Shown here piece by piece: positions 1 to 5,741 of a DNA stretch of 6,391 nt. The notes beneath the pieces were generated by a model, which was given only the letters and a program-made list of their open reading frames with translations, was not told the origin of the DNA and ran no database searches. This DNA comes from Pseudomonadota bacterium (GTDB taxonomy: Bacteria; Pseudomonadota; Gammaproteobacteria; Xanthomonadales; Marinicellaceae). Where the stretch lies: contig QQUO01000193.1 in NCBI GenBank assembly GCA_008501575.1, positions 1 through 6,391 on the forward strand, in the 5' to 3' direction. A program made the translations under genes and the position numbers. The stretch's first letter is position 1; each line of letters starts with the position of its first letter.

Positions 1-97
1 ACAACTGAATATAAATACACTGTGTCAATGCCTTTAATTGCTGTGATGATCTAGCTGGCTTGCTAGGGGCTTACAAAATGCAGGCGCCTTAAACGCG

Positions 98-122
98 AAA
101 AGCTCAGCCGGCTGGGGTTTTT
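98..122 (+). terminator. Terminator-like hairpin with T-tract, possibly bidirectional
   Basis: A perfect 10-base palindrome, CAGCCGGCTG (105-114), is flanked by AAAA on the left and TTTTT on the right. With a CCGG loop, the stem extends outward through C-G, T-G and C-G pairs, then one G/G mismatch, then four A-T pairs. The A-run and T-run on opposite sides mean it could act in either direction. On the + strand it would end a gene lying mostly left of the window. No such gene is established here, so the assignment rests on structure alone. Confidence 0.4.
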
Positions 123-148
123 AGCTCAGTCGGGATTAAATGCAGTTT

Positions 149-182
149 ATAACATGGGACAGGCACTCTTTAGATAATTCAT
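149..182 (+). repeat. 34-bp dispersed repeat, copy 1
   Basis: This 34-bp segment is identical to 2318-2351. A diverged third copy lies at 3298-3333. The core shared by all three is ATAACATGGGACAGGC, and the tail ends in ATAATTCAT in copies 1 and 2. All copies point the same way and lie between genes, except that copy 2 overlaps the end of the norF-like gene. No strong internal hairpin is visible. From memory, GGGACAGGCAC-type words recur next to REP-associated tyrosine transposases in Gammaproteobacteria, so a REP-like identity is possible but unproven. Copies 1 and 2 bracket the serine hydrolase gene. Confidence 0.85.
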
Positions 183-452
183 GCGGATTGTTTGATTGAT
201 ATTCAGGTTATATTTTTCGACAGTTTTTGGTAATTTTGAAGTATTTTCAATCAGTCAATAATTACAGTCGTGAATATCGATTTCGATGTATATCCTCCTT
301 TAACACTCCTTTTAATATTTAATGTTTTTGTTGTCAGCCTGGTTTTATGGGGTGCGCTATTTGGTGTTTTGATGTCTATTTGTGAAATAACCTGCAGTAT
401 CTCTTGAGGTTTAAACTGTTTTTGATGTATTTTAATAATAAGAATTAACACT

Positions 453-460
453 AAAGGGGG
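453..460 (+). promoter_or_regulatory. Ribosome binding site of the serine hydrolase gene
   Basis: AAAGGGGG lies six bases before the ATG at 467 and is a good Shine-Dalgarno match. It fixes the start at 467, which also gives a complete signal peptide. No convincing -35/-10 pair was found upstream; TTGAGG (404-409) with TATTTT (428-433) at 18-bp spacing is only a weak candidate. Confidence 0.7.
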
Positions 461-466
461 CGAGTC

Positions 467-2257
467 ATGAAAAAAATCTTAACGACCATCTTATTGTTGC
501 TGACTGTAAGTACATATGCTGAGGAAATTAATGTCGAAAAATCCTTAGAAGATTTTGATGCTTATATGGCAAAAATTTTAGCCGACTGGAATGAGCCTGG
601 TGCTGGGGTAGCCATCATCCATAAAGACAAGCTTGTTTATGTTAAAGGATTTGGGTACCGAGATTATGGTAATAAATTACCGGTAACAAAAAACACTCTG
701 TTCCAAATTGCTTCCAACACAAAACTGTTTACAGCAGTTGCCGCTGGTATGTTAGTTGAAGAAGGTGTATTTAAGTGGGATGAGCCAATAAAAAACGCAG
801 TTCCAGAATTAGAATTTTATAATGATGACTTAAATAACCATGTGACATTAAGGGATATGCTTGGGCACAAAACAGGTATTTCACGCCATGATATGATTTG
901 GTTTCAATCTGATTTCAATCGTAAGGAACTTTTTGAGAGAACAAAATATTTAGAGCCATCTATTCCTTTAAGACAAGATTTTATTTATAACAACCTGATG
1001 TATTCAGCTGTGGGTTATTCAATTGAATTGAGAACGGGCAAAACATGGGAAGACTATGTTACTGAAAAAATATTAAAGCCACTTGATATGAATCACACAG
1101 TTTTTTCTATTGCTGAAATGCAAAAAACAAAAGACTATGGCGTTCCTTATGATGAAAAAAGAGATTCTACTGAGCTTTATAAAATAGACATTAAAGAAGA
1201 TGGTGCCGGCGTAGGGCCAGCCGGGTCTATTATTACCAATCTTGAAGACCTTTCTCATTGGGTAATCGCATTAATGAATGAGGGAAATTACAAAAATAAA
1301 AATGTGATACCTCAATCCATTATTTACGAAACATTAAAGCCGGGAATTGCATTCAGAAATACGCAACTCGAAGAAAAGGGTTATGCTGAACGCTTGAATT
1401 CAACTTATGGCATGGCCAGAGAGATCGAAATTTATAAAGGGCATGTGTTAACAATGCACGGCGGCGCGATGCCTGGGTTTCATTCACAAGTCATTGTACT
1501 GCCCTATGATGACATTGGTATTGTGACCTTCTCAATAGGTAATCAAGGTGCACGATTAGGTAACACAATCATTCCGTACACCCTTGTTGATCGGTTGTTA
1601 GATTTAGAGCCTACAGATTGGAATGAAAGGTATTTAACAGATCACCTGGATAGGAAAGAATTATCAAAAGAAGGCCGCTCTAAAGCAGGCTTTGATCTTG
1701 TTGAAAACACATCGCCCACTCATTCGCTGGAAAGTTACAGTGGAAAATTCACAAACGAAGCTTATGGTGAAATTATCATCGAACTTAAAAATGATGAATT
1801 GTTTTTTAATTTCAGAAGAACTGTTCTGCCACTATCACACTATCACTTTAATCGATTTGACACGATTCATGATGAAGATTTTGGCAAATGGAGTTTGAAC
1901 TATAATATAAACCCTCAGGGTGAAATCAGCTCTGCCACAGTTTCAATTGATGAAGGCCAAATAACCTTCATTAAGAAGCCAGATGATTCCCTTTCAAGCC
2001 TTGAAACGTTAAAACAATATGTTGGTAAATACGAATATGCTGGATCTGAGATTGAGTTAAAAATAAAAGATGGCAAACTCATCCGGATAGCAACTCCTGA
2101 GGAAGTATTAATACCACATAAAAAGAATATTTTTAAGCTTGAGAAATTTGCTGACGTACAAATTGAGTTTGTATTGAAGGACAAAAAAGTCATTGCGATG
2201 CAATTCAAAGTACCATCTGGTGTGTATGAATACACTAAATCAATTGACGGTAATTAA
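467..2257 (+). CDS. Exported serine hydrolase, class C beta-lactamase/PBP-like fold, with C-terminal beta domains
   Basis: The 596-residue product is a periplasmic or membrane-associated serine hydrolase of the Beta-lactamase (PF00144) family. Residues 1-18 form a signal peptide (MKK, a leucine-rich core, cleavage likely after TYA). The catalytic motifs are in order: S83-N-T-K86 (SxxK, nucleophile and base), the family block GHKTGISRHD (133-142), Y174-N-N176 (YxN), and H331-G-G333 in place of the KTG of true beta-lactamases. Residues about 405-505 resemble DUF3471 (SLESYSGKF), and a second similar beta-rich stretch follows at about 512-590 (LKQYVGKYEY). The family includes peptidases, esterases and D-aminopeptidase-like enzymes, and the substrate cannot be read from sequence. 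Resistance to beta-lactams should not be assumed. The gene stands alone, is AT-rich compared with the helicase, and lies between identical 34-bp direct repeats, suggesting acquisition. The start is fixed by the AAAGGGGG ribosome binding site. No clear terminator follows. Confidence 0.93.
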   Translation: MKKILTTILLLLTVSTYAEEINVEKSLEDFDAYMAKILADWNEPGAGVAIIHKDKLVYVKGFGYRDYGNKLPVTKNTLFQIASNTKLFTAVAAGMLVEEGVFKWDEPIKNAVPELEFYNDDLNNHVTLRDMLGHKTGISRHDMIWFQSDFNRKELFERTKYLEPSIPLRQDFIYNNLMYSAVGYSIELRTGKTWEDYVTEKILKPLDMNHTVFSIAEMQKTKDYGVPYDEKRDSTELYKIDIKEDGAGVGPAGSIITNLEDLSHWVIALMNEGNYKNKNVIPQSIIYETLKPGIAFRNTQLEEKGYAERLNSTYGMAREIEIYKGHVLTMHGGAMPGFHSQVIVLPYDDIGIVTFSIGNQGARLGNTIIPYTLVDRLLDLEPTDWNERYLTDHLDRKELSKEGRSKAGFDLVENTSPTHSLESYSGKFTNEAYGEIIIELKNDELFFNFRRTVLPLSHYHFNRFDTIHDEDFGKWSLNYNINPQGEISSATVSIDEGQITFIKKPDDSLSSLETLKQYVGKYEYAGSEIELKIKDGKLIRIATPEEVLIPHKKNIFKLEKFADVQIEFVLKDKKVIAMQFKVPSGVYEYTKSIDGN

Positions 2258-2317
2258 CGAGTGGCAGCATAAATATTATTAAGGTCTCTGAGTATAAAGT
2301 GCCAAGTCCATAGATAA

Positions 2318-2351
2318 ATAACATGGGACAGGCACTCTTTAGATAATTCAT
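2318..2351 (+). repeat. 34-bp dispersed repeat, copy 2
   Basis: This copy is identical over 34 bp to 149-182 and in the same orientation. Its right end overlaps the last four bases of the norF-like gene, including the whole TGA stop (2348-2350 on the minus strand). With copy 3 it shares a slightly longer left part, ATAAATAACATGGGACAGGC (2314-2333 and 3298-3317). Confidence 0.85.
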
Positions 2352-2605
2352 ACAAGTAAATAAGCCACGACAATCGCCAGACACACGATGCTTAACCAGC
2401 CGTACATTATGAGTTTCCAGAGCAGTGACACGCCTTTTAACTCCATATAATCACGAATAATCATGACGCCTTTGGCGAAAGCAACAACCATTAAAATCAT
2501 CATAATGGCTGTGCCATTGGCGTCTATGAAACTCAAGCCATAGGTGATCAAAGTCAGCAGGACCAACATCAGCCAAACGGTATGTATGTTGTATAATTTA
2601 TTCAC
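2348..2605 (-). CDS. norF: NorF-like cytochrome c oxidase subunit IV family protein
   Basis: This small inner-membrane protein has three predicted transmembrane segments. Numbered from an upstream ATG (2621-2623), they lie at about 15-32, 38-56 and 68-90. Between segments 2 and 3 is the block AKGVMIIRDYMELKG, typical of the prokaryotic subunit IV/NorF group. I prefer the GTG start at 2603-2605 (85 residues): it is preceded by AGGTGA four bases upstream, whereas the in-frame ATG at 2621-2623 (91 residues) has no Shine-Dalgarno sequence and would overlap norE by 14 bp. The gene follows norE directly, the same E-F order as in Paracoccus nor clusters. The role is inferred: assembly or stabilisation of a heme-copper nitric oxide reductase or oxidase. 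The stop codon lies within the 34-bp repeat, so the C-terminus may have been altered by repeat insertion. The symbol is by family resemblance, since no norCB is nearby. Confidence 0.78.
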   Translation of the reverse strand: MNKLYNIHTVWLMLVLLTLITYGLSFIDANGTAIMMILMVVAFAKGVMIIRDYMELKGVSLLWKLIMYGWLSIVCLAIVVAYLLV

Positions 2606-2615
2606 TGTGTCACCT
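2606..2615 (-). promoter_or_regulatory. Shine-Dalgarno of norF built from the norE stop
   Basis: On the minus strand the last norE codon AGG and its stop TGA form AGGTGA, followed by CACA and then GTG. This matches the 3' end of 16S rRNA (AGGAGGTGA) at workable spacing. It implies translational coupling of the two genes and decides in favour of the GTG start. Confidence 0.6.
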
Positions 2616-3176
2616 AACCACATAGATTAATGGAAACATGATAATCCAGACTAAATCGACCATATGCCAATAAGAACCTGCGGTTTCCATGGCATGGGTT
2701 TGGTCAGCCTTATAATGTCCTTTCCAGGTTTTTAATGCCACCACGAATAAGATCATCAGCCCTAAAATGACATGAAAATAATGAAACAGGGTCAATAAAA
2801 AATAAAACATATAAAACGTATTGGTGCCGATGTCGATGCCGGCAGACATTTTGTCATGAAATTCTAAGGTTTTAATCAGGATGAAGAGTGAACCGGAAGC
2901 GATTGCTGCATACAAATAATGACTGCTTTTTTTGGTTTTGTTGTTTTTCAAAGCGTGGATTGCCATGACAACAAAGTAACTGGCCGTGATCAGTAAAATC
3001 GTATTGATGGCACCCATTTCACGGTTTAAAGTGAGCTGAGAGTCGTTGAACATGTCAACGTTATTAATTCGAACGACTGCGTAAGCAATGAAAAATATGC
3101 CAAACACCAACAATTCAGCAAAGATGATGAACCACATGGCTAAGTCACCCGGTATTGGTTTAGGGTATTTTTTCAT
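2610..3176 (-). CDS. norE: NorE-like heme-copper oxidase subunit III family protein
   Basis: The 188-residue integral membrane protein has five predicted helices, at about 14-36, 53-76, 88-104, 118-148 and 168-187. That is the short NorE form lacking the first two helices of a seven-helix COX3. Family marks seen directly are PGDLAMWFIIFAELLVFG (9-26), E105 in KTLEF, the corresponding position to the conserved COX3 glutamate, H132 and H135 in FHYFHVILGL, and YWHMVDLVW (169-177). NorE is associated with nitric oxide reductase clusters and is thought to aid activity or assembly rather than catalysis. Closely similar proteins also occur with other heme-copper oxidases, so the partner is uncertain; no subunit I, II or norCB is in the window. 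The gene is transcribed leftward, divergently from the helicase, and coupled to norF. The ATG at 3176 has only a weak ribosome binding site. Confidence 0.87.
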   Translation of the reverse strand: MKKYPKPIPGDLAMWFIIFAELLVFGIFFIAYAVVRINNVDMFNDSQLTLNREMGAINTILLITASYFVVMAIHALKNNKTKKSSHYLYAAIASGSLFILIKTLEFHDKMSAGIDIGTNTFYMFYFLLTLFHYFHVILGLMILFVVALKTWKGHYKADQTHAMETAGSYWHMVDLVWIIMFPLIYVVR

Positions 3177-3232
3177 TAGAAAATTAACTCGTATTAATTG
3201 ACCTCTGCCGAGATCCTTATATAGCGTTCGGC

Positions 3233-3238
3233 ATTATA
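3233..3238 (-). promoter_or_regulatory. Candidate -10 box for the norE-norF operon
   Basis: The minus strand reads TATAAT here, a perfect sigma-70 -10 hexamer, 57 bp before the norE ATG. No good -35 lies 16-18 bp upstream, so an activator may be needed or the match may be chance. It sits inside the CTCTGCC/GGCAGAG inverted repeat. Confidence 0.35.
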
Positions 3239-3297
3239 AGCTAATCAATGGGGCAGAGTTGTTGATTCAATCTGATTAAACTGACTGTCGTTGTAAA

Positions 3298-3333
3298 ATA
3301 AATAACATGGGACAGGCGCTATATAATAAACAT
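3298..3333 (+). repeat. 34-bp dispersed repeat, diverged copy 3
   Basis: The left 20 bases (3298-3317) are identical to 2314-2333. The tail, GCTATATAATAAACAT, aligns with the tail of copies 1 and 2 after two one-base gaps and a few substitutions, ending in the same CAT. So this is a full-length but decayed member, not merely a shared core. It has the same orientation as the other two. Confidence 0.65.
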
Positions 3334-3406
3334 ACTAACAACAATTAAAAAATTTTATCATTAAAACTTAAGGTGGGTGGTGTTTAGATTAGATCTGAAG
3401 TGATTG

Positions 3407-3447
3407 TTTACAGTGCTATCTCAATCAGCATACTATATAATCCGCGC
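3407..3447 (+). promoter_or_regulatory. Candidate promoter of the helicase gene
   Basis: A perfect TATAAT (3436-3441) is followed by a G+C-rich discriminator, CCGCGC (3442-3447), a pattern common at growth-rate-regulated translation genes. The best -35 word, TTTACA (3407-3412), is 23 bp away from it, which is too far. TTTACA pairs at 18 bp with the weaker TACTAT (3431-3436). The -10 is therefore more secure than the -35. Confidence 0.4.
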
Positions 3448-3500
3448 TCTTTTTCTTAAAACCGCTCAATCCGTTAAATGAGCAGGCAGCAGCAAACATA

Positions 3501-5402
3501 ATGTCGAAATCTAATATGACACAAACCAATTCCCCACAACGCTTTGATGATTTGGGTTTATCCGCAGAGGTTCTTCAAGCCGTTCAAGAAAGTGGCTATG
3601 AGCAGCCTTCACCGATTCAGGCGGCCAGTATTCCGCCGATATTGGCGGGTGAAGATGTGCTGGGACAAGCGCAGACAGGGACCGGGAAAACCGCGGCCTT
3701 TGCGTTACCGATTTTGTCGAATTTAGATGCGCACGCAAAAGGTGTGCAGGTACTGGTGTTAACGCCGACACGGGAGTTGGCAATTCAGGTGGCAGAAGCC
3801 TTTCAGACCTATGCGCGTCATATCAAAGGTTTCCATGTGCTGCCGATTTACGGTGGCCAGAGTTACGACATTCAATTAAAGCAGCTAAAACGCGGTGTTC
3901 AGGTTGTGGTTGGTACACCGGGCCGGGTGATGGATCATATGCGGCGTAAGACGCTGAAGCTGGATCATCTGCGGACCTTGGTGTTGGATGAGGCGGATGA
4001 AATGTTGCGCATGGGTTTTATTGATGATGTCGATTGGATTTTAAGCCACACGCCAAAGGATCGCCAAATTGCCTTGTTTTCAGCGACCATGCCGAAGCAG
4101 GTTAAAAAAGTCGCGGTGAACCATTTGCATCAGCCGGTTGATATTAAAATTGAAACCAAAACCACCACCGCCAAGAACATCAATCAACGCTATTGGATGG
4201 TCAGTGGTTTGAAAAAACTGGATGCCTTGACGCGGGTGTTGGAGGTCGAGGATTTTGACGGGGTGTTGATTTTCGTCAGAACCAAAATGGCCACCGAAGA
4301 GCTGGCTGAAAAGCTGCAGGCGCGCGGTTTTTCTGCGGAAGCCTTGAATGGTGATATGGTACAGAAACAACGTGAACGACTGGTGTCTAAATTAAAAAGT
4401 GGTGCCATTGATATCCTGATCGGTACCGATGTGGTGGCGCGCGGACTGGATGTTGAGCGGATTAGTCATGTGATTAATTACGACATTCCTTATGATATTG
4501 AGTCTTATGTTCACAGGATTGGTCGCACCGGGCGGGCCGGTCGCTCCGGTGAAGCGATTTTGTTTATCACCAAACGTGAACAGCGCATGTTGCGGATGAT
4601 TGAAAAAGCCACCAAACAACCCATTCAGGCCATGAATATGCCATCGGTGGATGACATCAATGTCAACCGCATGCAACGCTTTAAGAATCAAATCAGCGAG
4701 ACGCTGGCGGCTAAAGATTTATCGATTTATCAACAGCTGGTGGATGAATTTGAGTCGGAAACTGACTATGACCCAAACCAAATTGCTGCAGCCTTGGCCT
4801 ATATGATTCACGGTGACAAAGGTCTGTTATTGACCGAGAGTAAAAGTGAAGGGCATGAGCGCAACAAAGGTGTTAAAACCGGCTTTAATCATGACGCGGA
4901 TCGCGTTAAATCACCCCGACGCAGCCGCGGTAACACCGGCCATGATGACATTGACCCAACTCCGGTACCATTACTTGAGCATCCTGAGATTCAAATGGAG
5001 CGCTTTCAGCTGTCTGTCGGCCGCGAGCAGGGCGTTAAACCCAGTAATATCGTAGGCATGATTTGTAATGAAGCGGAATTGGATCGTGAATACATCGGCC
5101 AGATTGATATCTATGATCAAATCACCACCGTCGATCTCCCGGCAGATATGCCCAAAGAAATCATGAACATCCTGTGGAATGCCCGTTTATGCGGACGCAA
5201 AAGCGAAATCAAGAAAGTCGGTGCTGCTTCAGGACGACCCAAAGGTCCTAAAGGCCCTAAAGGAGAACACGATAACGATAAGCCGAGCAAACGCAAATCC
5301 AAAGACCGTAAAAGCGAAAAAGATAAATCAGCCAAGCGCAAGCCTCGCAGCAAAGCCAAACGAAAAGATGGTAAGAAGCCGGGCAGGAAGCCGAAGAAAT
5401 AA
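3501..5402 (+). CDS. deaD: DEAD-box ATP-dependent RNA helicase, DeaD/CsdA type
   Basis: This 633-residue cytoplasmic enzyme uses ATP to unwind and remodel RNA. In Enterobacteria, DeaD/CsdA acts in 50S ribosome assembly, mRNA decay and cold adaptation. All core motifs are intact: Q motif GYEQPSPIQ (32-40), AQTGTGKT (57-64), PTRELA (89-94), TPGR (139-142), DEAD (163-166), SAT (194-196), ARGLDV (313-318) and HRIGRTGRAGR (338-348). Residues about 499-571 (ERFQLSVGREQGVKPSNIVG onward) match a DbpA-like RNA-binding domain. From about 575 to the end is a Lys/Arg-rich tail with KGPKGPKG, likely a nonspecific RNA-binding extension. The length is close to E. coli DeaD. The start at 3501 is the first in-frame ATG, with only a weak purine-rich site upstream; M6 (3516) is an alternative. 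The gene is monocistronic, divergent from norE, and richer in G+C than the serine hydrolase. Confidence 0.97.
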   Translation: MSKSNMTQTNSPQRFDDLGLSAEVLQAVQESGYEQPSPIQAASIPPILAGEDVLGQAQTGTGKTAAFALPILSNLDAHAKGVQVLVLTPTRELAIQVAEAFQTYARHIKGFHVLPIYGGQSYDIQLKQLKRGVQVVVGTPGRVMDHMRRKTLKLDHLRTLVLDEADEMLRMGFIDDVDWILSHTPKDRQIALFSATMPKQVKKVAVNHLHQPVDIKIETKTTTAKNINQRYWMVSGLKKLDALTRVLEVEDFDGVLIFVRTKMATEELAEKLQARGFSAEALNGDMVQKQRERLVSKLKSGAIDILIGTDVVARGLDVERISHVINYDIPYDIESYVHRIGRTGRAGRSGEAILFITKREQRMLRMIEKATKQPIQAMNMPSVDDINVNRMQRFKNQISETLAAKDLSIYQQLVDEFESETDYDPNQIAAALAYMIHGDKGLLLTESKSEGHERNKGVKTGFNHDADRVKSPRRSRGNTGHDDIDPTPVPLLEHPEIQMERFQLSVGREQGVKPSNIVGMICNEAELDREYIGQIDIYDQITTVDLPADMPKEIMNILWNARLCGRKSEIKKVGAASGRPKGPKGPKGEHDNDKPSKRKSKDRKSEKDKSAKRKPRSKAKRKDGKKPGRKPKK

Positions 5403-5417
5403 AAAAAGAAACACACG

Positions 5418-5472
5418 CCTAAAGGGCATATATTGTTGTACTTTATGACATCCATGTCATCAGCCCTTTGGG
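5418..5472 (+). terminator. Branched stem-loop after the helicase gene
   Basis: CCTAAAGGGC (5418-5427) pairs fully with GCCCTTTGGG (5463-5472), with one T-G wobble. Inside is a second perfect hairpin, ATGACA (5445-5450), loop TCCA, TGTCAT (5455-5460). It starts 16 bp after the helicase stop and could stabilise or end the mRNA. There is no T-tract, so it is not a classical intrinsic terminator. Confidence 0.35.
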
Positions 5473-5487
5473 TTGCTGTGCATGGTA

Positions 5488-5507
5488 AAACGGCTGTCCT
5501 GCCGTTT
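5488..5507 (+). terminator. Hairpin, possible weak terminator of the helicase transcript
   Basis: AAACGGC (5488-5494), loop TGTCCT, and GCCGTTT (5501-5507) make a perfect 7-bp stem. The right arm ends in TTT but is followed by GATC, so the T-tract is short. This is the more terminator-like of the hairpins after the helicase. Confidence 0.35.
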
Positions 5508-5586
5508 GATCAGACAATCTATGCATTCCTTGCGTCCTTGCAAATCGATTTAGGTGTGCAGTGATAGCAGGACGCGGTAACTGCCG

Positions 5587-5635
5587 CCTCGATCCCCTCT
5601 CGCCAACAGAAGGGCCTTTAAGGCAGAGGGGAAGT
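5587..5635 (+). repeat. Long-form hairpin repeat, copy 1 (49 bp)
   Basis: Identical over 49 bp to 6176-6224, in the same orientation, 589 bp apart. The outer stem is CCCCTCT with AGAGGGG, extended by GCC/GGC past one bulged C. The loop holds the near-palindrome AAGGGCCTTT. It marks the left boundary of the DUF559 module. Confidence 0.9.
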
Positions 5636-5683
5636 AAAGGATGGAACATACTGCTCGCAATTGTAAGTTCTGTAATTATTAAT

Positions 5684-5715
5684 CTCCCCTCTTGAGAGGG
5701 GGTTAGGGGGTGTGT
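5684..5715 (-). repeat. Short-form hairpin repeat, left inverted flank of the DUF559 gene
   Basis: This 32-bp segment is the reverse complement of 6123-6154 except for five central bases: an 18-base hairpin block CTCCCCTCTTGAGAGGGG (5684-5701), a 5-base variable spacer (5702-5706), and GGGGTGTGT (5707-5715). It ends 26 bp before the DUF559 start codon. Confidence 0.88.
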
Positions 5716-5741
5716 AAAATCGTTAAAAAACCGTAGTTAAC

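Larger units (their letters stand above)
1..466. other. Left intergenic region, no convincing gene
   Basis: I see no supportable gene in this stretch. Frame +1 is open from the left edge to a TAG at 52-54, which could be the tail of a gene cut by the window, but 17 codons are too few to judge. The region holds a short hairpin (CTAGC 51-55 with GCTAG 62-66), a terminator-like hairpin (98-122), an imperfect direct repeat AGCTCAGYCGG (101-111 and 123-133), a 34-bp dispersed repeat copy (149-182), and about 280 bp of AT-rich leader before the serine hydrolase gene. A 66-codon minus-strand frame at 251-451 is low in complexity and lacks any family signature, so I do not call it. Confidence 0.6.
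3177..3500. other. Divergent intergenic region between norE-like and helicase genes
   Basis: No gene is seen in these 324 bp. From left to right the region holds an inverted repeat CTCTGCC (3203-3209) with GGCAGAG (3252-3258), a minus-strand -10 candidate (3233-3238), the diverged third repeat copy (3298-3333), and a plus-strand promoter candidate (3407-3447). A small hairpin, GCTCA (3464-3468) with TGAGC (3479-3483), lies in the helicase leader. The predicted helicase leader is only about 50 nt, unlike the long leaders of some cold-shock transcripts. Confidence 0.6.
5403..5741. other. Intergenic region: hairpin-rich helicase 3' region, then repeats
   Basis: No gene is supported in these 339 bp. 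The left half holds three nested or separate inverted repeats (5418-5472, 5488-5507, 5532-5575) and the palindrome AAATCGATTT (5542-5551). The right half holds the long-form hairpin repeat (5587-5635) and the short-form inverted repeat (5684-5715) that lead into the DUF559 gene. A 68-codon minus-strand frame at 5443-5649 runs through the repeats and shows no family signature. Confidence 0.6.

Noticed and set aside
1..54. Possible 3' end of a gene in frame +1 at the left edge
   Set aside because: Only 17 codons are visible and no family signature can be read, so it cannot be told from a chance open frame.
121..146. tRNA-like D-arm word TAGCTCAGTCGG
   Set aside because: It matches the box A consensus, but there is no matching GAGC, anticodon arm, T-arm or acceptor stem around it. 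It is also explained by the local direct repeat AGCTCAGYCGG.
192..205. FNR-box-like TTGATTGATATTCA
   Set aside because: The second half deviates from ATCAA and the site lies 260 bp before the hydrolase gene, so a chance match in AT-rich DNA is likely.
251..451. 66-codon minus-strand reading frame upstream of the serine hydrolase gene
   Set aside because: Low-complexity, Lys/Ile/Thr-rich translation with no recognisable domain and no convincing Shine-Dalgarno sequence; it occupies AT-rich leader DNA.
5117..5455. 112-codon minus-strand reading frame opposite the helicase tail
   Set aside because: It is the antisense of the Lys/Arg-rich tail, giving a Leu/Ser/Arg/Phe-rich artefact. The plus-strand gene is unambiguous.
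5461..5580. Integron attC site ahead of the DUF559 gene
   Set aside because: No paired GTTRRRY/RYYYAAC core sites could be placed around the hairpins, so a cassette origin is not supported.
5443..5649. 68-codon minus-strand reading frame over the post-helicase region
   Set aside because: It reads through hairpins and the 49-bp repeat, which also exists elsewhere outside this frame. The sequence is better explained as repeats.
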